The notes under the pieces were generated by a model. The model had not been told where the DNA came from. It worked only from the letters and a program-made list of their open reading frames with translations, and made no database searches. A stretch of DNA of 11,601 nucleotides from Candidatus Krumholzibacteriia bacterium. GTDB taxonomy: Bacteria > Krumholzibacteriota > Krumholzibacteriia > Krumholzibacteriales > Krumholzibacteriaceae. Within the stretch, counting starts at the first letter, position 1; the number at the start of each line of letters is the position of its first letter. The stretch spans positions 1-11,601 of the forward strand of contig JAQVGR010000019.1 in assembly GCA_028696635.1 (NCBI GenBank), read 5' to 3'. A program made the translations under genes and the position numbers. This document shows positions 1 through 7,263 of this stretch, piece after piece.

Positions 1-681
1 TTGTTCCTCATCCTCTCGCTCCTCCATCTCGGGGACGTGAAGCAGGCCGTCGGGAACGAGCTCGACCGGCTCGAGCGGGGCGGGATCGCTTCGGTCGAGT
101 ACCGGGGCGAGGACCCCGCGCTCGCCGGGACGACCTACACCCTCGACGAGCTCAGGCTGATCAGGCCCGGGCTGCAGAACGACATCCTCGGCACGCGCGC
201 GGGGTTCGGCGGGGAGAAGCTCCCCGCCCCGCAGGCGAGCCTCATGGCGATCGTCGCCCGGAGCATCGTCGAGGCGAAGACCGAGTTCATCCTCATCATA
301 GCCGGGATGCTCATGGGCGCCGCCTTCATCATGATGCAGGTGAGGAGCCCGATGCTCATCGCCGTCGGGATGTATCTCCCCATCGACACGAGCTTCGCCA
401 TCTTCGTGGGCGGCCTCATGAAGGGCCTCCTCGACCGGCTGGCCGAGAAACGCGCGATGGAACCCGGGGCGAGGGAACGGATGGGGAACGCGGGGGTGCT
501 CCTCTCCTCGGGACTCATCGCCGGAGAGGCGCTCCTCGGGCTGCTCTTCGCCGGGCTCGCCTTCGCCGAGGTCAGGCTCCTTCACATCTTCGATTCGCCC
601 TCGTACCTGCTCAGTCTCGTCTGCATCGCGATCCTGGGGATCATGCTGGTGAGGATGCCGCTGCGGAGCGTCGGAAAATAA
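1..681 (+). CDS. OPT-family oligopeptide transporter, C-terminal part (cut by the window edge)
   Basis: This is the last 226 codons of a membrane transporter; the frame is open at base 1, so the TTG there is probably internal and the true start lies outside. The family (OPT/YSL) imports oligopeptides or metal chelates by proton symport. Seen here: the LPAPQA motif at local residues 74-79, followed by hydrophobic segments at about 96-113, 116-143, 165-190 and 200-218. The GMYLP...F.GG arrangement at 123-138 resembles the family's conserved GxYLPxxTSxxIFxGG block. The loop at about 20-73 is hydrophilic. The stop is TAA at 679-681. The gene converges on the malic enzyme gene and shares a hairpin with it. 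The substrate cannot be read from this fragment; a peptide role would fit the peptidase further along. The family call is fairly safe. Confidence 0.85.
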   Translation: MFLILSLLHLGDVKQAVGNELDRLERGGIASVEYRGEDPALAGTTYTLDELRLIRPGLQNDILGTRAGFGGEKLPAPQASLMAIVARSIVEAKTEFILIIAGMLMGAAFIMMQVRSPMLIAVGMYLPIDTSFAIFVGGLMKGLLDRLAEKRAMEPGARERMGNAGVLLSSGLIAGEALLGLLFAGLAFAEVRLLHIFDSPSYLLSLVCIAILGIMLVRMPLRSVGK

Positions 682-712
682 ACGAGCGTTCCGGATCGGC
701 CGGAACGCTCGT
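675..712 (-). terminator. Intrinsic terminator of the kor-malic enzyme operon, between convergent genes
   Basis: A perfect 12-bp inverted repeat (682-693 with 701-712, 7-nt loop) lies between the two convergent stop codons. Read on the minus strand, the stem is followed by TTATTTTCC, a U-rich tail. Read on the plus strand it is followed by CATGATGC, with no T run. It is therefore a classical rho-independent terminator for the malic enzyme side and at most a weak or hairpin-only one for the transporter. Confidence 0.85.
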
Positions 713-744
713 CATGATGCGGGACATTCGGGGCCCGGCGCCGC

Positions 745-2082
745 TCAGTCGGGGAGCCTGATGAGCCCCTTGTCCTGGAGCGCGTGGAACGATTCGCGCG
801 CGTTCTTGATCTTCTCCTCCGCCATCTTCAGCAACTCGTCGTACGAGAGGTCGAGCCTGGCGACCCCCTGCTCGATCGCCTTGCGGCCGACGGCGGCCGC
901 CTCGCGGGGGTAGACCTCCCACTCGTCCATCGTCGGGACGAGATGGCTTTCGTGCATCCCTTTGTCCTCGGCTACCTTCGCCAGCGCCCTGGCCGCCTCC
1001 ACGCACATCTCGTCGGTGATCGTCGTGGCCATGACGTCGAGCGTGCCGCGGAAGATCCCGGGAAATCCGAGGGAGTTGTTCACCTGGTTGGGGAAATCAC
1101 TTCGTCCCGTCGCGACAATGCGCGCTCCTGCCTCCTTCGCTACCCACGGCCAAATCTCGGGGATCGGATTTGCGCAGGTGAACAGGATCGCGTCCTTGTT
1201 CATCGCCGAGATCCATTCGGGCTTGAAGGCGTCGGGGCCCGGCTTGGAATAGGCGATGCACAGATCGGTTCCCTTCATCGCCTCGGGGATACCGCCGCGC
1301 CGGTTTTCCGCGTTCGTCTTCCGGCAAAAGTCGAGGCGTGGATCCCCTTCCTCGAACTCGGTGCGGTTCTTATGCAGAATGCCGTCGACGTCGCACATGA
1401 CGACGTTTTCCGGGGGCAGGCCCGCAGATATGAGCACCCGCAGGCAGGCCGTGTTCGCGGCGCCCGCGCCGATCATCGACACTGAAACCGAGGCGAGGTC
1501 CTTGCCGACGATTTTCAGGGCATTGAACACCCCCGCCACCGTGACGGCCGCCGTTCCCTGCTGATCGTCGTGCCAGACGGGGATGCGGCACTGGGCGCGC
1601 AGCTCCTCGAGGATCCTGAAGCACTTCGGCTGCGAGATGTCCTCGAGATTGAAGCCGCCGTACGACGGCTGCAGCAGCTTCACCGTCTCGATGAAGACGT
1701 CGGGATCCTTCGTGTCGAGGCAGATCGGCACCGCGTCGACGCCGCCGAGGTACTTGAACAGGATCGCTTTCCCCTCCATCACCGGCATCGCCGCCTCGGG
1801 CCCGATGTCGCCGAGCCCGAGGACCCGCGTGCCGTCGGAGACGACGGCGATCATGTTCCCCTTGTTCGTGTGCTCGAAGACCTTCTCCGGATTGTCGCGG
1901 ATATCGAGGCACGGCTTGGCCACTCCGGGGGTGTACCAGATGGCGAAGTCGTCGAAGTCGCGGATGCAGCACTTCGGCATCACGCCGACCTTGCCCTTGT
2001 AGAAGGGATGCAGCCTCATCGCGTCGATACCGGGCTGCATCGCCTTGGCAACAAGCTCTTCCTTCGTCATCTTCTTGATCAT
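745..2082 (-). CDS. Malic enzyme, NAD(P)-dependent, oxaloacetate-decarboxylating (small bacterial type)
   Basis: This cytoplasmic enzyme converts malate to pyruvate plus CO2 and reduces NAD(P). The 445-aa protein has the small malic enzyme layout. The N-terminal malic domain holds the catalytic Tyr in WYTPGVAKPC (Y50) and the catalytic Lys in VMEGKAILFK (K105). Metal-binding acidic residues are likely in NLEDIS (E147/D148) and HDDQQGTAA (D172/D173). The Rossmann motif is GAGAAN at 206-211, and an Asp after the second strand (CDVDG, D231) hints at NAD rather than NADP. The conserved block SDFPNQVNNSLGFPG is at 328-342. The ATG at 2082 is preceded by GGGGAGG about 9 nt upstream. It lies 95 nt after korC with no promoter that I can see between them, so it is probably the last gene of the kor operon. 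There is no C-terminal phosphotransacetylase-like domain. Confidence 0.95.
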   Translation of the reverse strand: MIKKMTKEELVAKAMQPGIDAMRLHPFYKGKVGVMPKCCIRDFDDFAIWYTPGVAKPCLDIRDNPEKVFEHTNKGNMIAVVSDGTRVLGLGDIGPEAAMPVMEGKAILFKYLGGVDAVPICLDTKDPDVFIETVKLLQPSYGGFNLEDISQPKCFRILEELRAQCRIPVWHDDQQGTAAVTVAGVFNALKIVGKDLASVSVSMIGAGAANTACLRVLISAGLPPENVVMCDVDGILHKNRTEFEEGDPRLDFCRKTNAENRRGGIPEAMKGTDLCIAYSKPGPDAFKPEWISAMNKDAILFTCANPIPEIWPWVAKEAGARIVATGRSDFPNQVNNSLGFPGIFRGTLDVMATTITDEMCVEAARALAKVAEDKGMHESHLVPTMDEWEVYPREAAAVGRKAIEQGVARLDLSYDELLKMAEEKIKNARESFHALQDKGLIRLPD

Positions 2083-2156
2083 GACCGTACCTCCCCGGCG
2101 GTCCCCCCGGGGGAGATCCCGCCGTCAACGAGTCGTGATTCCATCTATCGTCGAGA

Positions 2157-2173
2157 CCGGCGCGCCGCGCCGG
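2157..2173 (-). other. GC-only hairpin just after the korC stop codon
   Basis: A perfect 7-bp stem (2157-2163 with 2167-2173, 3-nt loop) begins four bases after the korC stop. There is no U run after it on the minus strand (TCTCGACGA follows), so it is not a canonical intrinsic terminator. It could be an mRNA-stabilising or pausing hairpin between korC and the malic enzyme gene, or chance in very GC-rich DNA. Confidence 0.4.
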
Positions 2174-2177
2174 GCGG

Positions 2178-2729
2178 TTATGCGCGCAGCAGTTCCTCGG
2201 CGGCGTTCCAGCCCTCGTCGAAGGCCTTCATGTTGACCTCTTCGGTCCCCTTGGGGACGCGGGCGAGGATCGCCTTCTTCATCGCCCCCACCGAGACGAT
2301 CTCCGTGATGCGCGCGAGGAATCCGAGGGCGACGATGTTGGTCACGACGACCTTGCCGACCCTGGTAGTCGCTATCTCCGTTATCGGAGCCGCGTAGAGC
2401 CGGTACTCCCCCCTGGGCGGATCGGTGACCATCTCGCTGTCGACGATCAGTATCCCCCCCGGTTTGAGGTCGCCGGAGTACTTCGCGCACGACTCCTGCG
2501 TAAGCGAGAGCAGCACGTCGAGCGACATCGCCTTGGGGTAGTCGATGTCGCCGTCGCTGATCACCACTTCGGCCTTGCTCGCCCCGCCCCTCGCCTCGGG
2601 ACCGTAGCTCTGCGTCTGGACAGCGTTCCGGCCCTCGTATATCGCCACGGCCTCGGCGAGTATCTTCCCCGCGAGGATCAGGCCCTGGCCTCCCGAGCCG
2701 CTCAGTCTGAGTTCATAGCGTTCCATCAT
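2178..2729 (-). CDS. korC: 2-oxoglutarate:ferredoxin oxidoreductase, gamma subunit
   Basis: This is the 183-aa gamma subunit of the KorABC complex, which with CoA and oxidised ferredoxin turns 2-oxoglutarate into succinyl-CoA plus CO2, or runs in reverse. The N-terminal GSGGQG motif at 11-16 (in RLSGSGGQGLILAG) and SYGPEARGGA at 41-50 are hallmarks of the POR-gamma family, and the length is usual. The gene opens with two consecutive ATG codons (2729 and 2726). The first forms an ATGA overlap with the korB stop, which implies translational coupling, so I chose 2729. The nearest strong Shine-Dalgarno (AGGAGGT) is about 12 nt away, longer than ideal. The family also contains pyruvate and branched-chain 2-oxoacid enzymes; the oorDABC-like gene order favours 2-oxoglutarate. 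Confidence 0.92.
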   Translation of the reverse strand: MMERYELRLSGSGGQGLILAGKILAEAVAIYEGRNAVQTQSYGPEARGGASKAEVVISDGDIDYPKAMSLDVLLSLTQESCAKYSGDLKPGGILIVDSEMVTDPPRGEYRLYAAPITEIATTRVGKVVVTNIVALGFLARITEIVSVGAMKKAILARVPKGTEEVNMKAFDEGWNAAEELLRA

Positions 2730-3541
2730 CTGTCCGTCCTGACCTCCTCGACGAGCCGGGCGTATTCCTCCGTGTACTCGGGCCGTTCGACGTCGCAGAG
2801 CACGCCGGTGCGGAACTTGCCTGCGCGCTCCTCCCCGCTCATCGACTCCCACTTCTCCATCGACACGGCGGTGTCTCGCAAGTGCTCCATCATCTTCACC
2901 GGGTTGGCCATCCGGTTGCGCCGGCCGTAGGCGGTCGGGCAGGGAGTGACGACCTCGACGAGAGAGAATCCCTTCTTCTGGAGCGCCTTCAGTATGAGCG
3001 TTTCGAGCTTCTTCGCGTTGTAGACGTCGCCGCGCGCGACGAACGATGCGCCCGCCGCTATGGCCAGGCCGCTGATGTTGAACGGCGGCTCGAGGTTCCC
3101 GAACGGCGCCGTCGAGGCCCGCGCGCCCCTCGGCGTCGTGGGCGAGCACTGCCCCCCGGTCATCCCGTAGATGTAGTTGTTGTACAGAAGCACGGTCAGG
3201 TCGATGTTGCGCCTTGCGGCATGTATGAAGTGGTTGCCGCCGATCGCCGTGGCGTCGCCGTCGCCGGTCACGACGATCACGGTGAGGTGAGGCTTCGCCG
3301 ACTTGACGCCGGTGGCGAAGGCGAGCGCCCGTCCGTGCGTCGTGTGAAGGGTGTTGACGTCGACGTACCCCGGCGTGCGGCTCGAGCAGCCTATCCCGGA
3401 CACCATCACGGCCTCGTCCCGGTCGATCCCGAGCTTGTCGACCGCGCGCAGCAGCGCCTTCAGGACGATCCCGTCCCCGCAACCGGAGCACCAGATGTGG
3501 GGGAAGTTCTCCTCGCGGACGTACTTGAGATAGTCGAACAT
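2726..3541 (-). CDS. korB: 2-oxoglutarate:ferredoxin oxidoreductase, beta subunit (TPP and [4Fe-4S])
   Basis: The 271-aa subunit holds thiamine diphosphate and the proximal iron-sulfur cluster of the complex. Four cysteines sit where beta subunits of this family bind [4Fe-4S]: C18 and C21 in CSGCGDG, C52 in GIGCSS, and C201 in TPCPTAYG. The TPP/Mg site is the GDGDA motif at 93-97, with the YNN/YGMTGGQ block at 120-131. The short beta subunit (about 270 aa) with HTTHGRA at 66-72 fits the two-domain KorB/OorB type rather than the single-chain pyruvate enzymes. The start overlaps the korA stop by one base (TGATG). GGGGAGGT lies six bases upstream of the ATG, so initiation is well supported. A longer open frame to 3877 runs inside korA and is not real. 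Confidence 0.95.
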   Translation of the reverse strand: MFDYLKYVREENFPHIWCSGCGDGIVLKALLRAVDKLGIDRDEAVMVSGIGCSSRTPGYVDVNTLHTTHGRALAFATGVKSAKPHLTVIVVTGDGDATAIGGNHFIHAARRNIDLTVLLYNNYIYGMTGGQCSPTTPRGARASTAPFGNLEPPFNISGLAIAAGASFVARGDVYNAKKLETLILKALQKKGFSLVEVVTPCPTAYGRRNRMANPVKMMEHLRDTAVSMEKWESMSGEERAGKFRTGVLCDVERPEYTEEYARLVEEVRTDR

Positions 3542-4686
3542 CAGAGCACCTCCCCGACGAGATCGACGATCTGCTGCGGCGTGATCGGATTCCCGTCTAC
3601 GCGCCCGAGCCGGCGCACCGGCACCGAGCACTGCGCGGCGAGGCTGACCTCGCGCGCCATCTGGCCGAGGTTGAGCTCGGGGACGACGATCACCTTGACT
3701 CGCCTGGCCATCTCGAGGACGGCCTTCGTCGGGAACGGCCAGAGGACGGTCGGCTCGAGGAGCCCCGCCCTGAGCCCCGCCTCGCGGCACAGCCGCACGG
3801 CGGCGTTCGCGGAGCGGGCGACCGAGCCGTACGCGAAGATCCCGACCTCGGCGTCGTCGAGCATGACCTCGTTCCACTGGACGATATCGTCCTCGTGCAT
3901 CTCGATCTTCTTCGTGAGACGCTCGATGAGGCAGGCGATGTCGCGCGAGTCGTTCGTGGGGAATCCGGTCTCGTTGTGGACAAGCCCGGTCACGTTGTAG
4001 CGGTACCCCGTTCCGAACGGTGCGAGCCTGGGGATGCAGTCATCGGTGAGCCGGTACGGCAGGTACTCCCCGGGGGGCTCGTCCGGCGCCGCCCGGTCGA
4101 CGATCTCGAGCGTCGAGCGTTCGGGGATGACGACCTTCTCGGTCGTGTGGCCGGTGATCTCGTCGAGGAGGAGGATCACGGGGGTCATGTACCGCTCGGC
4201 GAGGTTGAAGGCGCGTATCGTCTGCTGGAAGGTCTCCTGCGCCGACTTGGCGGTCAGGGCGATCACGCCCCGGTCTCCGTGGCTCCCCCAGCGCGCCTGC
4301 TGCACGTCCATCTGCGCGGGAAGCGTCGGCGTGCCCGTGCTCGGCCCGCCGCGCATCACGTTTACCACCACGCACGGGACCTCGGCCATCGAGGCGTACC
4401 CGATGTTCTCCTGCTTGAGGCTGAACCCCGGGCCCGAGGTGGCGGTCATCGCCTTGACGCCGGTCAGCGAGGCCCCGATCGTGGCCCCCATCGCGGCGAT
4501 CTCGTCCTCCATCTGGATGAAGCGCCCCCCGATGCGCGGGAGCATGATCGAGAGATACTCGGCGATCTCGGACGAGGGGGTGATCGGATAGCCGGCGAAG
4601 AACCGGCACCCGGCCGCCACCGCCCCCTCGGCGCAGGCCTGGTTCCCCTGCATCATCCTGACAGTGCCGGTTCGGACCTCGGTCAC
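3541..4686 (-). CDS. korA: 2-oxoglutarate:ferredoxin oxidoreductase, alpha subunit
   Basis: This is the 381-aa alpha subunit, which forms the substrate and CoA side of the KorABC active site. The N-terminus has the typical MQGNQACAEGAVAAGCRFFA block (12-31), then YPITPSSEIAE at 33-43, the acidic QMEDE at 58-62, TSGPGFS at 83-89 and MRGGPSTGTP at 111-120. These are diagnostic of the KorA/VorB group. The start is GTG at 4686: an in-frame TGA lies three codons upstream, and AGGGGTG sits at a suitable distance. The next possible start is the ATG at residue 11, which would trim little. An intrinsic terminator lies just upstream, between korD and this gene, and I see no convincing separate promoter in the 83-nt gap, so expression should depend on read-through. 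Confidence 0.95.
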   Translation of the reverse strand: MTEVRTGTVRMMQGNQACAEGAVAAGCRFFAGYPITPSSEIAEYLSIMLPRIGGRFIQMEDEIAAMGATIGASLTGVKAMTATSGPGFSLKQENIGYASMAEVPCVVVNVMRGGPSTGTPTLPAQMDVQQARWGSHGDRGVIALTAKSAQETFQQTIRAFNLAERYMTPVILLLDEITGHTTEKVVIPERSTLEIVDRAAPDEPPGEYLPYRLTDDCIPRLAPFGTGYRYNVTGLVHNETGFPTNDSRDIACLIERLTKKIEMHEDDIVQWNEVMLDDAEVGIFAYGSVARSANAAVRLCREAGLRAGLLEPTVLWPFPTKAVLEMARRVKVIVVPELNLGQMAREVSLAAQCSVPVRRLGRVDGNPITPQQIVDLVGEVL

Positions 4687-4737
4687 GAGATATCACCCCT
4701 TGCGCCGCGAGCGGCCGATCGACGCGGCCGGCCGGTC

Positions 4738-4769
4738 AAAAAAAAGGGGCCCGCCGCAACGCGGGTCCC
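4738..4769 (-). terminator. Intrinsic terminator inside the kor operon, between korD and korA
   Basis: A 9-bp GC-rich stem with one A-C mismatch (4746-4754 with 4761-4769, 6-nt loop) starts immediately after the korD stop codon. On the minus strand it is followed by eight consecutive U (plus-strand A run 4738-4745). This is a textbook rho-independent terminator in the direction of transcription. It would make korD mRNA more abundant than korABC mRNA unless it is bypassed. Confidence 0.88.
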
Positions 4770-4979
4770 TCATTCGACCGTGATCGCGAAATCCGGGCAC
4801 CTGAGCTCGCAGAGCATGCACTTGATGCAGTCCTCGGGTCGTGCGACCTTCACCTTGCCGCCTTCCATCTCGAGCACGTTCCTCGGACAGAAGGCGACAC
4901 AGATCTCGCAGCCCTTGCACCAGGCGACGTTTACGGTGATTACCGCCGGCTCCTTCGGAGCCGACTGCTGCCCGGCCAT
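4770..4979 (-). CDS. korD: 2x[4Fe-4S] ferredoxin, delta subunit of 2-oxoglutarate:ferredoxin oxidoreductase
   Basis: This 69-aa ferredoxin-like subunit carries electrons from the KorABC active site. Two complete [4Fe-4S] motifs are visible: C21, C24, C27 and C31 followed by Pro (CKGCEICVAFCP), and C51, C54, C57 and C61 followed by Pro (CIKCMLCELRCP). The spacing is the standard CxxCxxCxxxCP twice. It is shorter than Helicobacter OorD but complete. The first gene of the operon, it has the order D-A-B-C seen in oorDABC clusters. The ATG at 4979 has GAGAGGA about six bases upstream. A sigma70-like promoter lies about 90 bp upstream, and a terminator hairpin follows the stop codon directly. It could also serve other ferredoxin-dependent enzymes. 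Confidence 0.95.
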   Translation of the reverse strand: MAGQQSAPKEPAVITVNVAWCKGCEICVAFCPRNVLEMEGGKVKVARPEDCIKCMLCELRCPDFAITVE

Positions 4980-5036
4980 CTGTTTCCTCTCAGGTACCGG
5001 CTATCACCCTGCAAATAAATCAGTTGTAAATCGGCC

Positions 5037-5054
5037 GCGGCCCGCGAGGACCGC
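5037..5054 (-). other. Hairpin near the 5' end of the kor mRNA leader
   Basis: On the minus strand a 7-bp stem with one G-U pair (5048-5054 with 5037-5043) closes a four-base loop, just inside the predicted transcript start at about 5060. No U run follows, so it is not a terminator. It may protect the 5' end of the mRNA or be chance in a GC-rich stretch. The rest of the roughly 80-nt leader shows no riboswitch that I recognise. Confidence 0.35.
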
Positions 5055-5066
5055 AAACCGGCTTCC

Positions 5067-5095
5067 AATATAAGATATAGTACATTTCTTTTCAA
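5067..5095 (-). promoter_or_regulatory. Sigma70-type promoter of the korDABC-malic enzyme operon
   Basis: Read on the minus strand, TTGAAA (5095-5090) and TATATT (5072-5067) are separated by exactly 17 bp. They lie in the most AT-rich patch of the window, between the peptidase terminator and korD. The predicted start near 5060 leaves a leader of about 80 nt. The same two hexamers recur in front of the tRNA gene. Confidence 0.75.
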
Positions 5096-5107
5096 GGGTA
5101 TTCGGGG

Positions 5108-5162
5108 AAATAAAAACAAAGAGCCCCCGCCGTCTCCGCGGCGTCGCGGGCACGGCGGGGGC
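5108..5162 (-). terminator. Intrinsic terminator of the S9 peptidase gene
   Basis: A perfect 11-bp stem (5123-5133 with 5152-5162) encloses an inner 5-bp stem (5136-5140 with 5145-5149). On the minus strand it is followed by TCTTTGTTTTTATTT. It lies 25 bp after the peptidase stop and just before the kor promoter, so it separates the two transcription units cleanly. Confidence 0.9.
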
Positions 5163-5187
5163 CGTGATCAGCGCCGAGCGCGGGGAG

Positions 5188-7137
5188 CTACCGCAGCAGG
5201 TGCTCCTCGAGGAACAGCACCATCGCGTAGGTCAGGTAGTCGCGGTTCGATTTCTTCCTGAATCCGTGGCCCTCGTCCCTGGCGAGCAGGTACCACGCCT
5301 CGCCGCCGTTCGCGCGGATAGCGGCGAGCATCTGCTCCGCCTCGCTCGCCGGCACGCGCGGGTCGTTGAGCCCCTGCACGATGAACATCGGCCTCGTGAT
5401 CTTGGAGGCGTTCGCCGTGGGGGAGATCTTCAGGAGAAACTCGCGCATGCCGGGATCGCGCTCGTCGCCGTACTCGACGCGCCGAAGGTCCCTGCGGTAG
5501 TCCTGCGTGTTCTCGAGGAAGGTCACGAAGTTGCTGATCCCCACGACGTCAACCCCGCAGCGCAGGCGGTCGTTGTAGCGGATCATCGCGGCATAGACCA
5601 TGTACCCGCCGTACGAGCCGCCGTAGACGCAGACGCGGTCCCTGTCGAGCTCGGGCTGCCGCTCGATCCAGTCGAGGAGCGCCCCGATGTCGCGGACCGA
5701 ATCCTCGCGCTTCATGCCGTTGTCGAGGAGCTGGTAGCTCTTGCCGTACCCCGTCGAGCCGCGGACGTTCGGCGCGATGACCGCGCAGCCGAGCTCGTCG
5801 ATGAAATACTGCATGGTCGCCGAGAAGTACGGCGTGTACTGCCCTTCGGGTCCGCCGTGGATGTCTATCAGCACGGGGAACGGCCCGTCCCCCTCGGCCG
5901 GCCTGAAGTAGAACGCGGGGATCGTCCGCGGCTTTGCGCCGACCGTATCGAAGGTCTCGTACCGTATCAGACGGGGTTTGGAGAAGGTCTCCGGATCGAG
6001 CCCGCCGATCTCGCTGAATGTCCAGCGCTCGAGGGAGAGGTCGCCGAGGCCGAGGACCCATGCATCCCCCGTCGACGACGGCGTGCCGATCGTCAGGGCG
6101 AGCCTCTCGTCGTCGGGGCTGAACAGGAGCCCCCCGATCGAGCCCTCGGGTATCCCCTCGACCCGCCGGTACTCATGCGTGCCGGCGTCCATCAGGTAGA
6201 GCCTGTCTATCCCGTCCTCATTCGCCGTGAAGGCGAGGGTCGCCCCGTCGTGGCTCAGCGAAATCCCCTCGATGTCCCAGGGTATCTCCTCCGTGAGGAT
6301 CGCCGCCCGCTTTCCGGCTATGTCGTAGAGGCGCAGATGGCTGAACTCGCTGTTTTCGTCGCTGGTGAAGTACAGCGATCCGCCGTCCTTCGAGAAAATC
6401 CCGCCGCCGTAAGATGCCGGCCCCCCGGTCGGATTGATGGCCTCGAGCGAGCCGGTCGCCGGATCGAGAAGATGGGGATGCGACTCGGCCGCCGAGATAT
6501 ATCTGGTCACGAGGATCTTCGTGTCGTCGGGAGACCAGTCGACCGCGCCCCAGGTACCCCCCGCCTCGAGGACCGGCCTCGCGCCGTCCGGATCGCCCGC
6601 CGGCATCACCCAGAGGTCCCAGTCCCTGCCGTTTCGCCTCGTCGTGTAGTAGACGAACCGGTCGCCGGCGTTCGACCAGACCGCGCCGCCGTTGCGCGAC
6701 GCGCCGTCGGTGAGCATCGCGTAGCGTCCCGTCGGCACGTCGAACCAGAAGAGCTGATAGAACTCGCCGCCGCCGACGTCCTTGCCGAAAAGGAAGCCGT
6801 TGCTCGACGGGGCGGGACAGACAGCCGCGCCGTATACCGGCTCGTCGAAGAAGGTGATCTGCCGCCGCGCCCCGCCGGGCGCCCCGACGAAATGGATCTG
6901 CGAGGTCTCCCCGAACCGCGTGCTTATGTACAGCCCGGAGCCGTCGAGGCTCCAGTCCTGCACGGCCGCGCTCCTCGTGTTCTGGTACTGGATCATCCGC
7001 TCCTCGATCCGCCGGGGGATCTCCGGTATCCCCTCGATGACGAGGTTCCCCTCCTCGCGCCTCTCCACCCCGCCCGTCAGGGCGCGGCAGTCGGCGGCGA
7101 AGAGGACGAGGACCGCTGCGAGCAGTGCCCTTCTCAT
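5188..7137 (-). CDS. S9-family serine peptidase (prolyl oligopeptidase / acylaminoacyl-peptidase-like), exported
   Basis: This 649-aa protein should cut short peptides outside the cytoplasm. The N-terminus (MRR, then a hydrophobic stretch 4-15) looks like a signal peptide. A Cys at 17 is not in a good lipobox (AADC), so it is probably not a lipoprotein. Residues about 55-390 contain repeated beta-propeller blades of the TolB/PD40 type (for example WSPDDTKI at 201-208 and FSPDDERLAL at 339-348). The C-terminal alpha/beta-hydrolase domain shows the oxyanion-region HGGPEGQ (427-433), the nucleophile in GGSYGGY (S508), the acid in GLNDPRVP (D592) and the His in DEGHGF (H624), so the triad is complete. 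The start has GGGAGGAGG eight bases upstream. A tRNA gene sits 50 bp upstream with no visible promoter in between; a strong terminator follows the gene. Exact peptide specificity is not visible. Confidence 0.93.
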   Translation of the reverse strand: MRRALLAAVLVLFAADCRALTGGVERREEGNLVIEGIPEIPRRIEERMIQYQNTRSAAVQDWSLDGSGLYISTRFGETSQIHFVGAPGGARRQITFFDEPVYGAAVCPAPSSNGFLFGKDVGGGEFYQLFWFDVPTGRYAMLTDGASRNGGAVWSNAGDRFVYYTTRRNGRDWDLWVMPAGDPDGARPVLEAGGTWGAVDWSPDDTKILVTRYISAAESHPHLLDPATGSLEAINPTGGPASYGGGIFSKDGGSLYFTSDENSEFSHLRLYDIAGKRAAILTEEIPWDIEGISLSHDGATLAFTANEDGIDRLYLMDAGTHEYRRVEGIPEGSIGGLLFSPDDERLALTIGTPSSTGDAWVLGLGDLSLERWTFSEIGGLDPETFSKPRLIRYETFDTVGAKPRTIPAFYFRPAEGDGPFPVLIDIHGGPEGQYTPYFSATMQYFIDELGCAVIAPNVRGSTGYGKSYQLLDNGMKREDSVRDIGALLDWIERQPELDRDRVCVYGGSYGGYMVYAAMIRYNDRLRCGVDVVGISNFVTFLENTQDYRRDLRRVEYGDERDPGMREFLLKISPTANASKITRPMFIVQGLNDPRVPASEAEQMLAAIRANGGEAWYLLARDEGHGFRKKSNRDYLTYAMVLFLEEHLLR

Positions 7138-7187
7138 CGCTGAAGCCTCCTCCCGTGGCGTCGTTGATTACGGAAAAGAGAGAAAGA

Positions 7188-7263
7188 TGGAGCTGGTGAT
7201 CGGAATCGAACCGATGACCTACGCATTACGAGTGCGTTGCTCTACCGGCTGAGCTACACCAGC
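7188..7263 (-). tRNA. tRNA-Thr (anticodon CGU), CCA encoded
   Basis: The minus strand folds into a full 76-nt cloverleaf. The acceptor is GCTGGTG with CACCAGC, the D stem GCTC with GAGC, the anticodon stem ACGCA with TGCGT, and the T stem ATCGG with CCGAT around TTCGATT. The seven-base loop CTCGTAA gives anticodon CGT, which reads the Thr codon ACG. The discriminator is U73, followed by an encoded CCA. Three leader bases (GGA) could extend the acceptor pairing into the discriminator and CC. A good promoter lies just upstream, but there is no visible terminator downstream. Confidence 0.97.

Noticed and set aside
2102..2114. C-run/G-run near-palindrome upstream of the malic enzyme gene
   Set aside because: It has essentially no loop and no U tail, so it cannot form a useful terminator hairpin; it is probably base composition.
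2178..3491. Long minus-strand frame reading through korC and into korB up to 3491
   Set aside because: The part before 2729 is korB in the wrong frame. The korC family start and the ATGA overlap place the real start at 2729.
2726..3877. korB frame extended upstream to 3877
   Set aside because: The extra segment is low-complexity, Arg-rich and lies within korA. KorB homologues start at the MFDYLKY methionine, which has a good ribosome binding site.
4980..5066. Possible riboswitch in the kor leader
   Set aside because: Only one simple hairpin is present. I see no recognisable conserved aptamer core or alternative terminator before korD.
5164..7143. A 659-codon open frame on the plus strand, opposite the S9 peptidase
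   Set aside because: It is a shadow of a GC-rich gene: rich in Arg, Val, Glu and Pro with no recognisable domain, while the minus strand has a full catalytic triad, signal peptide and ribosome binding site.
6782..7252. Plus-strand frame ending in MELVIGIEPMTYALRVRCSTG-like residues
   Set aside because: This peptide is a well-known artefact of translating the reverse strand of a tRNA gene; the tRNA-Thr explains it.
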